A DNA stretch of 64,000 bases, taken from NCBI GenBank assembly GCA_005503065.1, contig SCOE01000011.1, positions 62,001 through 126,000 of the forward strand, given 5' to 3'. A program made the position numbers and the translations under genes. Below the pieces are notes generated by a model. That model saw only the letters and a program-made list of their open reading frames with translations, did not search any database and had not been told where the DNA came from. Of this stretch, positions 18,750 through 27,848 are shown piece after piece. Source of the stretch: Comamonadaceae bacterium ALPHA2B. Its GTDB lineage: Bacteria; Pseudomonadota; Gammaproteobacteria; Burkholderiales; Burkholderiaceae_C. Positions within the stretch are counted from its first letter, which is position 1. Each line of letters opens with the position of its first letter.

Positions 18750-20144
18750 TCAGGGTGCCAATGTGAGCCGGTAGATCTGGTTGCCGTTGGAGGCGCCCAC
18801 GTACACCGCGCCGTCCGGCGCGGCTGCGATGCCGATCGGGAAGTTGAAGGACAGCGCGGTGCCCGTACCGTCGCGAAGGGTGCTGACCTCGCCGGCCGGC
18901 GTGACGACGCGCGCCACGCCGTCCCAAGCCTGGGTCAGGAAGACGTTGTTGCGCGCATCCGTGGCCAGGCCGTAGGCGTAGCCAAGCTTGGCCGGCGTGG
19001 CAGCCGTGCCGTCGACCACGCCGGCGCCCGCATTGCCGCCGGCGCAGTCGCCCAGCACCGTGCTGACCGTGGCGCTGGCCACGTCGATCTTGCGCAGGCA
19101 GGGGCTGTCGGTGTCGGAGTCGTAGAGGGTGCTGCCGTCGCGGCTGAGCACCAGGCCCTGCGGCCGTGCCAGCTGCGCGGCCGTACCGACGCCGTCGCGG
19201 TAGGCCTGGGTGCCGTCGCCGGCCAGCGTGCTGGTGGTGCCGTCGGCGGCGACCTTGCGCACCCGCTTGTTCTCGAGATCGGCCACGAACAGGTTGCCGT
19301 TGGCGTCGAGCGCGATGCTGGCCGGGGTGTTGAAGCTCGGCGTAGCCGGGCTGTCGGCATAGCCGCTGGCGTAGGCGCCCACCCAGGGGGTGGCCGTGGT
19401 AGCACCGGGCGCGACCTTGCTGATGCGGTTCTGCTCGCTCACATACAGCGTGCCGTCGCCGGCCAGCGCCAGGCCGAAGGGGCTGTTGAAGACCGTGCCG
19501 GATGCCACCTGCGTACCACTGCCGCTGGCGGTGTCGATCCGGTACACGGAGCCATTGTTGCCCATGGCCACGTAGAGCTGCGCGCCGCTGGCATCCAGCG
19601 CCAGCTGGTAGGGGCGGCTGTAGGTCACGCCGGTGGTGGCCAGCACTGTGGCCACCCAGGCCTTGACGGTCACGGTGGCAACGCTGCTGGTCACGCTGCC
19701 GTCCGTGCCGGCGACCTGCACGCGCAGCTGCTGGCCGCTGTCGGCGAGCTGCGTTGCGGGCGTGGTGTAGCTCGCCGAGGTGGCGCCGGCGATGTCGGTC
19801 CAGGTGGCGCCGCCATCGGTGCTGCGCTGCCACTGGTAGGCGGTGGCATGGTCGGCCTGCACCTCCAGCCGCGCCGGCACGCCCTGGCCGACGGTGCTGC
19901 TCGAGGGCTGGGTGGTGATGGTCGGTGGAGCCACAGGCGCTGGCGCTGGCGCTGGCGCTGGCGCGGGCGCCGGGGCAGGCGCGGGAGCCGGTGCCGGTGC
20001 CGGTGCGGGCGCCGGAGCCGGCACCGGGAACAGCGTGAAGCCGCCCCCGCCTCCCCCGCCCCCGCAGCTGGCCAGCAGCAGGTTCGCCGCCACCAGGGCG
20101 GCCGGTACGCGCCAGTCGGTGCGCGCGGAACGTTCGTTGTTCAT
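18750..20144 (-). CDS. NHL-repeat beta-propeller lipoprotein with Pro-Ala linker and Ig-like domain
   Basis: Encodes 464 residues. The lipoprotein signal ends in LLLASC, followed by a Gly run. A long Pro-Ala linker comes next, then an Ig-like domain ([19 protein letters not shown] to [13 protein letters not shown], about residues 75-160). The rest is a propeller of about six NHL-type repeats, such as [39 protein letters not shown] and [19 protein letters not shown]. It should be anchored in the outer membrane or periplasm as a binding scaffold. There is no catalytic motif and the ligand is unknown. Confidence 0.85.
   Translation of the reverse strand: MNNERSARTDWRVPAALVAANLLLASCGGGGGGGGFTLFPVPAPAPAPAPAPAPAPAPAPAPAPAPAPAPVAPPTITTQPSSSTVGQGVPARLEVQADHATAYQWQRSTDGGATWTDIAGATSASYTTPATQLADSGQQLRVQVAGTDGSVTSSVATVTVKAWVATVLATTGVTYSRPYQLALDASGAQLYVAMGNNGSVYRIDTASGSGTQVASGTVFNSPFGLALAGDGTLYVSEQNRISKVAPGATTATPWVGAYASGYADSPATPSFNTPASIALDANGNLFVADLENKRVRKVAADGTTSTLAGDGTQAYRDGVGTAAQLARPQGLVLSRDGSTLYDSDTDSPCLRKIDVASATVSTVLGDCAGGNAGAGVVDGTAATPAKLGYAYGLATDARNNVFLTQAWDGVARVVTPAGEVSTLRDGTGTALSFNFPIGIAAAPDGAVYVGASNGNQIYRLTLAP
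19934..20030. repeat. GGCGCT/GGTGCC hexamer repeat coding for the Pro-Ala linker
   Basis: The plus strand reads tandem hexamers of the type GGCGCT, GGCGCG, GGTGCC and GGAGCC, 15 or more units. On the coding strand they give alternating Pro and Ala codons. Such a tract is prone to length change and may vary between strains. Confidence 0.85.
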
Positions 20145-20244
20145 GGTGAAGCGTCCTTCTCGATGCCGTTGAATGGGAAGGCACGCACGGTAGGCGGCGG
20201 CTCTGGCCGCGCCCAGTGCCGAAGGTCACCTTCGCAAGAAGCGC

Positions 20245-22023
20245 TCAGAGTGCGCCGGGGCGGGTGTGGACCTGCACCGCACCGGGCCGCGCCCATCCGC
20301 CCAGCGCCTGCAGCAGCCGATCTGCTGCCACGGGCTTGAGCAGCACGGGCAGCCCGGTGTCGCGCATCTGCGCCAGGCGCTGCGGTGCCGTCTCGCCGGT
20401 GATGAGCAGCACATGCAGGCCGGTGCCATGGCGCGCACGCAGGCGCTGTGCGGCGGCCAGGCCGTCGGCACCGTCGGCCAGCCGCACGTCGCACAGCAGC
20501 GCCTCGACGGGCCGCTCGCCGTGCTGCGCCTGAGCCAGAAGGGCGTCGGCCTCGGCCTCGCCGGGCACGGCGTCCACGGCCACGCCATGCGCGTGCAGCA
20601 GGCCGGCCACGGCCTGGCGGATGGCGGTCTCGTCGTCGATCACCAGCACCCGGCGCGGCAGCGCCAGCGTCGTCGCCGGCCGCGCGGCGGGCGGCATGCT
20701 GGCGCGGGCCGACACCTCGGGCAGCACCACGCGAAACCGGCTGCCGCGCCCCGGGCGCGAATGCACCTGCAGCGGATGCTGCAGCAGGCCCGCCAGGCGC
20801 CGCACGATCGACAGGCCGATGCCCAGGCCCAGGGCGCGGTCGCGGCCCGGATTGCCGACCTGGTAGAACTCGTCGAAGATCGCGCCCAGGTGCTCGTCGG
20901 AGATGCCGATGCCGGTATCGCACACGTCGATCCACACCGCCGGGCCGCGCACCCGCGCCGCCACCACCACGCCGCCGCGGCGCGTGTACTTCAGCGCGTT
21001 GTCCACCAGGTTGGACAGCAGACGCTGCAGCAACTGCGGATCGCTCATCACCCAGCAGGGCGTGGCGCGCAGGCGCAGCTGGAGCTCGCGCTCGGCCGCC
21101 TGGGCAGCGAAGACGTTGTTGAGCGCCAGGAACAGCGGGTTGAGCGCCACCGGCTGCAGCTGCGGCGCCACCTCGCCGGCATCCAGGCGAGAGATGTCGA
21201 GCAGCGTGTCGAGCGATTCGCCCAGCGCGCCGACGGCGTCCATGAGCCGTGCGGCGTGGTCCCATTCCTCGCGGCCCTGCAGCTGCTTCTCGAGCACGGC
21301 GCCGAACAGCACGATGGCATGCAGCGGCTGGCGCAGGTCGTGGCTGGCTGCGGCCAGGAAGCGCGTCTTCTCGGCGCTGGCGCGCTGCGTGGCGGCGATC
21401 TGCTGGCTCAGCTGTTCGGCCAGCGCCTCCTTCTCGAAGCGCATGGTCAGCGACGCGGTGAGCAGCCGGTGGTGCTGCAGGGCGAAGATGATCATCACGC
21501 CCATGTACAGCAGGCAGCCTGCGGCCAGGAACAGGTGCGCACTGTCGCCGCCCCAGGCCAGCGCAAGCGTGAGGCTGCCCATGCTCGGCACGACGAAGCG
21601 CGGGATGTTGCGCTTGAGCACGGCCAGCGACAGCGCGCCGCCCGCGCAGCCGCCCATCATCATCACGATCAGCAGCACCCAGGGCCCGAGCTCATCGCCC
21701 GGCGGGATGCACAGCCATGGCGCCAGCGCCCACACGCAGGACCGCAGCAGCACGTTGCGCGCGTTGAAGCGCGCCCAGCGTTCCGGATGCTCCGCCGCGT
21801 CCGGCGCACGCTCGTAGCGGCGGTAGGCACGCCGCAGCGTCATCGCCAGGTGCATCGACAGCCACAGCAGCACCTGCCAGCGGCCGGTGGACAGGAAGAG
21901 GCCGAGGCTGAGGATCAGCGCCGTCAGCGAATCGGCCAGGTACGCCGCCGGCGCGTTGGCATGCACCGCGGCCACCTGCTCGCGCAGGATCCGCTGCCCG
22001 AGGTCCGGCAACGGCTCAACCAT
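20245..22023 (-). CDS. Hybrid sensor histidine kinase with C-terminal receiver
   Basis: Encodes 592 residues. About residues 30-185 hold six hydrophobic segments, the membrane sensor. The dimerisation box has the phospho-acceptor H228 in AAASHDLRQPLHA. The ATPase domain has NLVDNALKYT, DTGIGIS and LGLGIGLSIVRRL boxes. The C-terminal receiver begins VLVIDDETAIRQAV with the acceptor Asp in ALLCDVRLADG. The architecture (DLRQPLHA kinase plus receiver) is common beside NarL-type regulators in betaproteobacteria. The response regulator gene lies just upstream on the same strand and is the likely partner. The signal is unknown. Confidence 0.92.
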   Translation of the reverse strand: MVEPLPDLGQRILREQVAAVHANAPAAYLADSLTALILSLGLFLSTGRWQVLLWLSMHLAMTLRRAYRRYERAPDAAEHPERWARFNARNVLLRSCVWALAPWLCIPPGDELGPWVLLIVMMMGGCAGGALSLAVLKRNIPRFVVPSMGSLTLALAWGGDSAHLFLAAGCLLYMGVMIIFALQHHRLLTASLTMRFEKEALAEQLSQQIAATQRASAEKTRFLAAASHDLRQPLHAIVLFGAVLEKQLQGREEWDHAARLMDAVGALGESLDTLLDISRLDAGEVAPQLQPVALNPLFLALNNVFAAQAAERELQLRLRATPCWVMSDPQLLQRLLSNLVDNALKYTRRGGVVVAARVRGPAVWIDVCDTGIGISDEHLGAIFDEFYQVGNPGRDRALGLGIGLSIVRRLAGLLQHPLQVHSRPGRGSRFRVVLPEVSARASMPPAARPATTLALPRRVLVIDDETAIRQAVAGLLHAHGVAVDAVPGEAEADALLAQAQHGERPVEALLCDVRLADGADGLAAAQRLRARHGTGLHVLLITGETAPQRLAQMRDTGLPVLLKPVAADRLLQALGGWARPGAVQVHTRPGAL

Positions 22024-22146
22024 GCCACACCACCGGCGAGCGGAGCGACGCCTTCAGGGCACCCGCGGCACCGGCTCGGCCAGGCCGCCGGGTGCGCCCC
22101 CCTCCCGCAGGAGAGGGGGGAGCCGCGAAGCGGCATGGGGGGTGCC

Positions 22147-22836
22147 TCATTTCATTGCGCTGATCAGTTGCGCGCGTGAGCGCATGCCGAACTGCAGCAG
22201 CAGGGTCGACACGTGGTTCTTGACCGTGCCTTCGCTCAGGAAGGACAGCTGCGCGATTTCTCGGTTCGACTTGCCGGCCAGCAGCCAGTCGAGGATCTCC
22301 ACCTGGCGCGGCGTGAGCTGCTGCAGCTGCGGGTCGGGCTGGGCCTGCGTCTCGCGGGCCGTTGCCGGCGCTGTCGGGGGCGCGGGCGGCGGCAGGGCAC
22401 CGAGGTCGCGCTCCTGCACGTAGCGCAGCACCTCGCCCAGGTGGCCGGACTTGGGCAGGAAGGCCATCGCCCCGAGCGTGAGTGCGCCCTGCATCAGCAC
22501 CGGGTTGCCGGTGCCCGACAGCACGATGACCCTCGATGCGGGAAACGCACGGCGGAAGCGCACCAGCGTGTCCAGCCCCTGCGCATCGGGCAGCTCCAGG
22601 TCCAGCAGCACCAGGTGCAGCGACGCCGCATGGCTGCCGTACAGCGCGAGCGCATCGGCCAGGCTGCGCGCCTCGTACACCGGTACGCTGCGCGTCTGCA
22701 TGAGCAGCAGCGCACGCAGGCCCAGCCGCACGAGTTCGTGGTCGTCCACCACGAGGATGCCGCGCGCCGGCACCGCGGGATCGGCCTCGCCGGGCGGCGG
22801 CGCGGCCTGCGGCGGCGAGGGGTGGACGGCGGCCAT
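22147..22836 (-). CDS. NarL/LuxR-family response regulator
   Basis: Encodes 229 residues. The receiver domain starts ILVVDDHELVRLGLRALL and has the phospho-acceptor D79 in LVLLDLELPDAQG. The C-terminal LuxR helix-turn-helix is LTPRQVEILDWLLAGKSNREIAQLS followed by GTVKNHVSTLL. It is 123 bases upstream of the hybrid kinase gene on the same strand and probably forms a two-component pair with it. Target genes are unknown. Confidence 0.93.
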   Translation of the reverse strand: MAAVHPSPPQAAPPPGEADPAVPARGILVVDDHELVRLGLRALLLMQTRSVPVYEARSLADALALYGSHAASLHLVLLDLELPDAQGLDTLVRFRRAFPASRVIVLSGTGNPVLMQGALTLGAMAFLPKSGHLGEVLRYVQERDLGALPPPAPPTAPATARETQAQPDPQLQQLTPRQVEILDWLLAGKSNREIAQLSFLSEGTVKNHVSTLLLQFGMRSRAQLISAMK

Positions 22837-22934
22837 GGCGCGGGCATCTTAGGCCGGCGCCATGGCGGGCGGAAGTGACGAAAGTCAGCCCCGGACACCC
22901 CCGTCCGGCCTAGGCCTGAAGGCCGAGAACGAGA

Positions 22935-23000
22935 TCGTCACGTTTGTGACGAGTTTGACGCCAACGCCCGTCTGGCGGGCGCTGCAGCCTGATTGCGCTT
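22935..23000 (+). repeat. Dispersed double-hairpin element, copy 1
   Basis: First dyad TCGTCAC/GTGACGA (22935-22952), second dyad CGCCCG/CGGGCG (22965-22981), then GCAGCCTGATTGCGCTTTGC. The whole module aligns with 41325-41395 in the same orientation. It lies between the stop of the glycoside hydrolase gene and the start of the response regulator gene. Confidence 0.75.
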
Positions 23001-23023
23001 TGCGATTTCGGGCCCGCCGCGCG

Positions 23024-24202
23024 CTACCAGCCCGCTGGCGCGCCGTCGAGCGCGCGCTGCGCCAGCAGGAAGGTCGCCGCGTTCCAGCTCTGTCCCGCCA
23101 TGCCCATGGGCGCCAGCGTGCGGCCGTGGAACCACTCGGTGAAGCGCCAGTCGCCGTGCGCGTTCGCCTGGGCCAGGCGCAGCAGCGCGGCCTGCGCCTG
23201 GTCGCGCAGGCCGAGGCGCGCCAGCGCCACGGCCCAGAAGCCGCCGACGAAGGGCCACAGCCCGCCGTTGTGGTACTGGTGCACGAGGTTCTGCTGGTGA
23301 CGCCCCATGTAGGCGCGCCACAGCGCGTGGGTGGGCGCCATCGGATGCAGCGTGACCCGCACCGGCCAGGGCTCGGCCGCGCGTGCCACATCGATCGTGC
23401 GGACGATGCGGTGTGCCATCGACTCGTCCGCCAGGTCCGCGAGCACCGCCAGCAGGTTGCCGAAAACGTCGCCCTCGTCGCCGACGAAGGACAGGTTGAC
23501 GAAGCTCAGGTACAGCCCCGGATCGCGGCGGCCGCGCCGCGCGTAGTGGCGCAGCAGCCGGGCACGGTGGTACTCGGGCAGGTCGCGCTGGAAGGGGTTG
23601 AAGAGGTGGTTGAAGTGGTGGTGCGTCTGGTCGGCATGCGCGAGCGCGAAGCGCCGCTTGACCTCGGCCCACAGCGCGTTGGTGTAGAGCACGTAGCCCG
23701 AGCGCGGCATGATGTCGGCCCAGTCGCTGGCCTCGTTCTGCTGCAGCAGCCGGAAGTGCTGGTGCTCCTGCGCCAGCAGCCACTGGATGGCCAGCGCCAC
23801 CTCGTGCGACCAGCGCGCGGCCCCCACCGCGCCGTGCGTGCGCACATGGTCGACCGCGATCAGCCACCACAGCGTCGCGTCGATGCAGCCGAGGTACCAG
23901 AAGTCCGCGTCCTGGCCTTCGGGATCGACGTACTTCGGGATCTGTCCGTTGGCCGCCTGCTGCGCCGCCAGCGCGTCGAGGCTGGCGACCGCGCCCTGCT
24001 CCAGTGCTGCCACGCCGCTGCCGCACATCGCCATCACGCAGATCGCCGCGTCGCGGCCGAAGATGCGTGTGTAGCGCCGCGCCACCGCGGCCTCGGTGCG
24101 GCTCGCGGCGAGGATGCCGTGGGGGGTGAGGTTGGCTTCGAGCAGTTCGAGGCTGGCGCGGGCGCAGGTGGCGACGAGGGACGTGTGGGCAACGTGGGGC
24201 AT
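23024..24202 (-). CDS. Six-hairpin glycoside hydrolase (GH100/amyloglucosidase-like)
   Basis: Encodes 392 residues with no signal peptide. The alpha/alpha toroid pattern is visible in RRYTRIFGRDAAICVMAM, ADFWYLGCIDATLWWLIAVDH, NEASDWADIMPRSGYVLYTNALW, NGGLWPFVGGFWAVALARLG and RFTEWFHGRTLAPMGMAGQSWNAA. These resemble neutral/alkaline invertases (GH100) and glycogen-debranching-like GH families; the Asp of SDWAD and Glu of FTEW are candidate catalytic residues. Cytoplasmic action on sucrose or a related glycoside is plausible. The exact family is not certain. No sugar transporter is adjacent. Confidence 0.7.
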   Translation of the reverse strand: MPHVAHTSLVATCARASLELLEANLTPHGILAASRTEAAVARRYTRIFGRDAAICVMAMCGSGVAALEQGAVASLDALAAQQAANGQIPKYVDPEGQDADFWYLGCIDATLWWLIAVDHVRTHGAVGAARWSHEVALAIQWLLAQEHQHFRLLQQNEASDWADIMPRSGYVLYTNALWAEVKRRFALAHADQTHHHFNHLFNPFQRDLPEYHRARLLRHYARRGRRDPGLYLSFVNLSFVGDEGDVFGNLLAVLADLADESMAHRIVRTIDVARAAEPWPVRVTLHPMAPTHALWRAYMGRHQQNLVHQYHNGGLWPFVGGFWAVALARLGLRDQAQAALLRLAQANAHGDWRFTEWFHGRTLAPMGMAGQSWNAATFLLAQRALDGAPAGW

Positions 24203-24266
24203 GGGCAGGCGCGGGCGGAAAGCGGGGCGATTGTCCCCCGCCTTCCCCGGCGGGCGCGCTCCGGCC

Positions 24267-25760
24267 TCAGGTCGCCGTGCGGCCGGTCGCGTAGGCGGCG
24301 GTGGCGGCGCCGATGGCCTGGCGGTTGATCGCCCAGTAGATGACGCCTGCGATGCCGCCGGCGATGAAGATCGAGAAGTTGGCGAAGATGGAAGCCAGTG
24401 ACGGGATCATGTTGCAGGCGAAGCCGATCACCGAGGCGGGAATGAGCGCGATCACGGCCTTGGGATTGACGCCGTTGCGATACCAGTAGCGGCCCTGCGG
24501 CGACATGGTGTAGAAGTCGGCCACGGTGACGGCGCGGCGCTTCACCAGGTAGTAGTCCACCAGCAGGATGCCGTACAGCGGCCCGATCGCGCAGGCCAGC
24601 ATGTCGATGGTGTAGTGGATCATCTCCGGGTTCTTGAACAGGTTCCACGGCGTCACGAAGACCGAGCCCACCGCCGCGATCATGCCGCCGGTGCGCCAGC
24701 TGATCTTGCTCGGCGCCACGTTCGTGAAGTCGAAGGCCGGCGGCACGAAGTTGGCGACGATGTTGATGCCGATGGTGGCCAGCACGAAGGTCACGGCACC
24801 GATCAGCACCGCCGTGGCCGAATCCATGCGACCCACCATCTCGACCGGGTCGGTGATGAGTTCGCCGAAGACCGGGACCGTGGCCGCGGTCGTGACGACC
24901 GTGACCAGCGCGAAGGCGAGGTAGTTCAGCGGCAGGCCCAGGAAGTTGCCGGCCTTCACCTCGTCGTACGACTTGCAGTAGCGCGAGAAGTCGCCGAAGT
25001 TCAGCACCGGCCCGGCGTAGTAGCCGGCCACCAGTGCCATGGCCGTGATCATCGTCGTGACCACTTGCGTGCCGGTGAGCGTCTTGTCGCTGAGCTTGAG
25101 GGTGAACGCGCTCCAGCCCGACTTGTAGATCATCCAGGCGGCCAGCACGAACATCACCACATAGACCGCGGGGCCGGCGAAATCGATGAACTTGCGGATC
25201 GTGTCCATGCCGTTCCAGAACACGATGGCCTGCAGCACCCACATGACCATGAAGGCGACCCAGCCGACGGTCGAGAGGCCGGCGAAGCCGTGTTGGGCGA
25301 CGTCGGCGTACGGCGCCACGCCGGGGGCGAACTTCAGCATGAGCACCACCAGCGCGTGCGACGCGAGGTAGGTCTGGATGCCGTACCACCCCACCGCGAT
25401 GAGCCCGCGAATGATGGCCGGGATGTTGGCGCCCCGCACGCCGAACGCCGAGCGGCACATCACCGGGTAGGGCACGCCGTGGGCCTGGCTCGGCCGCGCG
25501 ACGAGGTTGCAGATCAGCTGCACCACCATGATGCCGGCGAGCAGAGACACCAGCACCTGCCAGCTCGTGAGGCCGAGCGCGAACAGGCTGCCCGCGAAGA
25601 TGTAGCCACCGACGCTGTGCACGTCGGACATCCAGTAGCAGAAGATGTTGAAACGCGTCCACGTCTGGGCCTTGAGGGGCGCGAGTTCGTGGTTGTAGAG
25701 CTTGGGCGAGGCGTTGGGGATGACTTCAATGTCAGGGCCCGTGTTGTCGCTATGAGACAT
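24267..25760 (-). CDS. NCS1-family permease (cytosine/allantoin/hydantoin type)
   Basis: Encodes 497 residues from the ATG at 25760, which follows AAGGAA. Features of NCS1 symporters are present: NHELAPLKAQTWTRFNIFCYWMSDVHSVGGYIFAGSLF in helix 1, YPVMCRSAFGVRGANIPAIIRGLIAVGWYGIQTYL in helix 3, GPVLNFGDFSRYCKS and about 12 hydrophobic segments. It imports a nucleobase, hydantoin or related nitrogen compound with Na+ or H+. The neighbouring GntR regulator, on the same strand upstream, may control it. No catabolic hydrolase for such substrates is next to it. Confidence 0.9.
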   Translation of the reverse strand: MSHSDNTGPDIEVIPNASPKLYNHELAPLKAQTWTRFNIFCYWMSDVHSVGGYIFAGSLFALGLTSWQVLVSLLAGIMVVQLICNLVARPSQAHGVPYPVMCRSAFGVRGANIPAIIRGLIAVGWYGIQTYLASHALVVLMLKFAPGVAPYADVAQHGFAGLSTVGWVAFMVMWVLQAIVFWNGMDTIRKFIDFAGPAVYVVMFVLAAWMIYKSGWSAFTLKLSDKTLTGTQVVTTMITAMALVAGYYAGPVLNFGDFSRYCKSYDEVKAGNFLGLPLNYLAFALVTVVTTAATVPVFGELITDPVEMVGRMDSATAVLIGAVTFVLATIGINIVANFVPPAFDFTNVAPSKISWRTGGMIAAVGSVFVTPWNLFKNPEMIHYTIDMLACAIGPLYGILLVDYYLVKRRAVTVADFYTMSPQGRYWYRNGVNPKAVIALIPASVIGFACNMIPSLASIFANFSIFIAGGIAGVIYWAINRQAIGAATAAYATGRTAT

Positions 25761-26110
25761 GACGTGTTCCTTCGCAGGGTCGACGTCGGGACGTAGGAAG
25801 TGCCGGAGACAGCCGGCGCTGCCCCTTGCGTCAACGGCCTCCCGACGCCTGCCGTGACCCGGCACGCCACGCAAGGAACGGGCCATTGCCGACAATTCAT
25901 TCATAAACTTGTCACATTTTCGTCGCGGATATGCCGTCAATCTCTTGATTTCATTGGCTTTGGTCCGATGATCCAATGCCTCTGCCGCCCGCTGGTCGAC
26001 GCAGCGGGAAACAATGAGTTCACATTGACATCGTCGAGATCAGGATGTGCGCGCCAATCCTGTGCACCAATTGACGACAATTTGCCCCGCGTCCGGGCGT
26101 TGGGCTGCGT
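25761..26110. promoter_or_regulatory. Upstream region of the NCS1 permease gene with an inverted repeat
   Basis: No gene is seen. The region is AT-richer than its flanks, especially 25890-26090. AATTG-ACGA-CAATT (26069-26082) is a perfect inverted repeat of the type bound by GntR regulators, though it lies far from the permease start. It presumably carries the permease promoter. Confidence 0.4.
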
Positions 26111-26854
26111 TCAGCGCTTGCTGCGCGAACTGCGCCTGGCCGGCGCGGCGGTCTTGCGCGGCGCGAGCTGGAAGATCTCGTCGAAGTCGAGCTCGGCTGG
26201 CTCCGACGCCGGCTGCTGGATTCCCTGCTCCACGTGGTTGAGGTGCTCGAGCATCAGGCGCTCCGCCCGCTTCACGTCGCCCTGCTCGATGGCGGCGACC
26301 AGATCCGCGTGCTCGTGCGGCGGGCACGCGCTGGTCGCCAGGGCGTCGTACTGGGCGATGGCCAGGCTCGTCAGCGCCGACAGCCGGCGCAACGTGTCGC
26401 TGAACATGCGGTTCTCGGTGATGGCCGCCAGGCGCACGTGAAACTCCCCCGTGAGCCGGGCCAGCGTGGCGCGGTCGCCGCTGGCGCGCGCCTCGTCCTC
26501 GCTCTGAATGTGGCTGCGCAGTGCGACCACCGGCTGCCCGCCGTAGCGCTCGGTGAGCTGCGCCACGATGGCGCGTTCGAGCGCGCGTCGCATGTCGAAC
26601 ACATCCTGCAGGTCGCGCGGCGTGGGGCAGGACACGAAGGCCCCGCGGTTGGGATGCAGCTCGATCACCATTTCCTGGCTCAGCCGCATCAGCACCTCGC
26701 GGATGCGCGAGCGGTGGGTGCGGAAGGTCTGGGCCAGCCGCTCCTCGCTCAGCTTGGTGCCCGGCAGCAGGCGCCGTTCGCTGATGGCAGCATAGATCCG
26801 CTCGTAGATTTCCTGGTTGGTGAGTGTGGTGGTCAAGGGGAATCCGGATGGCAT
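26111..26854 (-). CDS. GntR-family regulator (FCD subfamily)
   Basis: Encodes 247 residues from the ATG at 26854; other upstream starts are possible. The N-terminal winged helix reads IYERIYAAISERRLLPGTKLSEERLAQTFRTHRSRIREVLMRL. The FCD ligand domain follows, with DVFDMRRALERAIVAQL, FHVRLAAITENRMF and EHADLVAAIEQGDVKRAERLMLEHL; the last holds the metal/ligand histidine region. The Lys/Arg/Ala-rich tail is unstructured. Candidate targets are the permease downstream or the divergent dehydrogenase operon. Confidence 0.9.
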   Translation of the reverse strand: MPSGFPLTTTLTNQEIYERIYAAISERRLLPGTKLSEERLAQTFRTHRSRIREVLMRLSQEMVIELHPNRGAFVSCPTPRDLQDVFDMRRALERAIVAQLTERYGGQPVVALRSHIQSEDEARASGDRATLARLTGEFHVRLAAITENRMFSDTLRRLSALTSLAIAQYDALATSACPPHEHADLVAAIEQGDVKRAERLMLEHLNHVEQGIQQPASEPAELDFDEIFQLAPRKTAAPARRSSRSKR

Positions 26855-27111
26855 CCGTCGACACGTCGAGGGCCGCATTGTCGACGCATGAAGCCTGATC
26901 GAACAGCTCGCGCCCGGCATGCGGTGGATGCGAAGCACCACCTCATCAGACTCGGGTCCGCCCTCGCTTCGGGCGCCGATGCTGAGCCGCACCTGACCGC
27001 CGAAGGGCGCGCTGTTGGAGTCGTCCTACAGGCCCGTGCCGCTCGGCCGGCGCATTCTCGAAGCCCGCACCACAACAACACCGGTGCCTCGCGGGCACCA
27101 CGAAGAATGCG

Positions 27112-27837
27112 ATGAACGAGCCGTCCCGCCCGGCACGGCGCAGTTTCCTGCGCCAGTCCTTTGTCCTCGTCCCTGCCACGGTCACGCTCGCCGGCGCCGG
27201 CACGGTGATCGCCCAGAACACCGGCACCTCGCCCCCTAACACTGCGACCGCGGCGCCCTATACGCCCACGTACTTCAACGCCGACGAATGGGCCTTCGTG
27301 CGGGCCGCCGTCGCGCGGCTGATTCCCTCCGACGACACCGGCCCCGGCGCCATCGAAGCCGGCGTGCCGGAGTTCATCGACCGCCAGATGGAAAGCGCCT
27401 GGGGCCATGGCGCGCTGTGGTACATGCAGGGGCCCTTCGCCGCCGACGCATCGCCCCTCTTCGGCTACCAGGGCCGCATGCCGCCGCGCGAGCTGTATCG
27501 CGCGGCCATCGCGGCCATCGACGCGCACTGCCGCAAGGAGCGGGGCGGCAAGCGCTTTGCCGAACTCGAAGCCGCCGCGCAGGACGAGCTGCTGACGGCC
27601 ATGAGCAAGGGTGACGTCCAGTTCGAAGGTTTCGGCGCGCAGGATTTCTTCGGCTTCCTGCTGCAGAACACCAAGGAAGGCTACTTCAGCGACCCGATCC
27701 ACGGCGGCAACAAGAACGCCGCGGCCTGGGCCATGATCGGCTTCCCGGGTGCCCGGGCCGACTTCCTCGACTGGGTGCAGCGTCCTGGGGTGCGCTATCC
27801 GCTGCCGCCCGTCAGCATTGCCGGGCCGCAAGGCTGA
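27112..27837 (+). CDS. Gluconate 2-dehydrogenase-like small subunit (subunit 3 family, Tat-exported)
   Basis: Encodes 241 residues. The N-terminus ARRSFLRQSFVLVPATVTLAGAGTVIAQ is a Tat signal (RRSFLRQ). The mature part fits the gluconate_2-dh3 family: FNADEWAFVRAAVARLIPSDDTGPGAIEAGVPEF, DVQFEGFGAQDFFGFLLQ and GYFSDPIHGGNKNAAAWAMIGFPG. Such subunits carry the flavoprotein across the membrane in a folded state. It is the first gene of a three-gene operon with the GMC flavoprotein and triheme cytochrome. Confidence 0.92.
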   Translation: MNEPSRPARRSFLRQSFVLVPATVTLAGAGTVIAQNTGTSPPNTATAAPYTPTYFNADEWAFVRAAVARLIPSDDTGPGAIEAGVPEFIDRQMESAWGHGALWYMQGPFAADASPLFGYQGRMPPRELYRAAIAAIDAHCRKERGGKRFAELEAAAQDELLTAMSKGDVQFEGFGAQDFFGFLLQNTKEGYFSDPIHGGNKNAAAWAMIGFPGARADFLDWVQRPGVRYPLPPVSIAGPQG

Positions 27838-27848
27838 GGGGCGACGGC

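Noticed and set aside
19934-20030. Possible CRISPR-like repeat
   Set aside because: It is a short in-frame hexamer repeat coding Pro-Ala without spacers; no cas genes are near.
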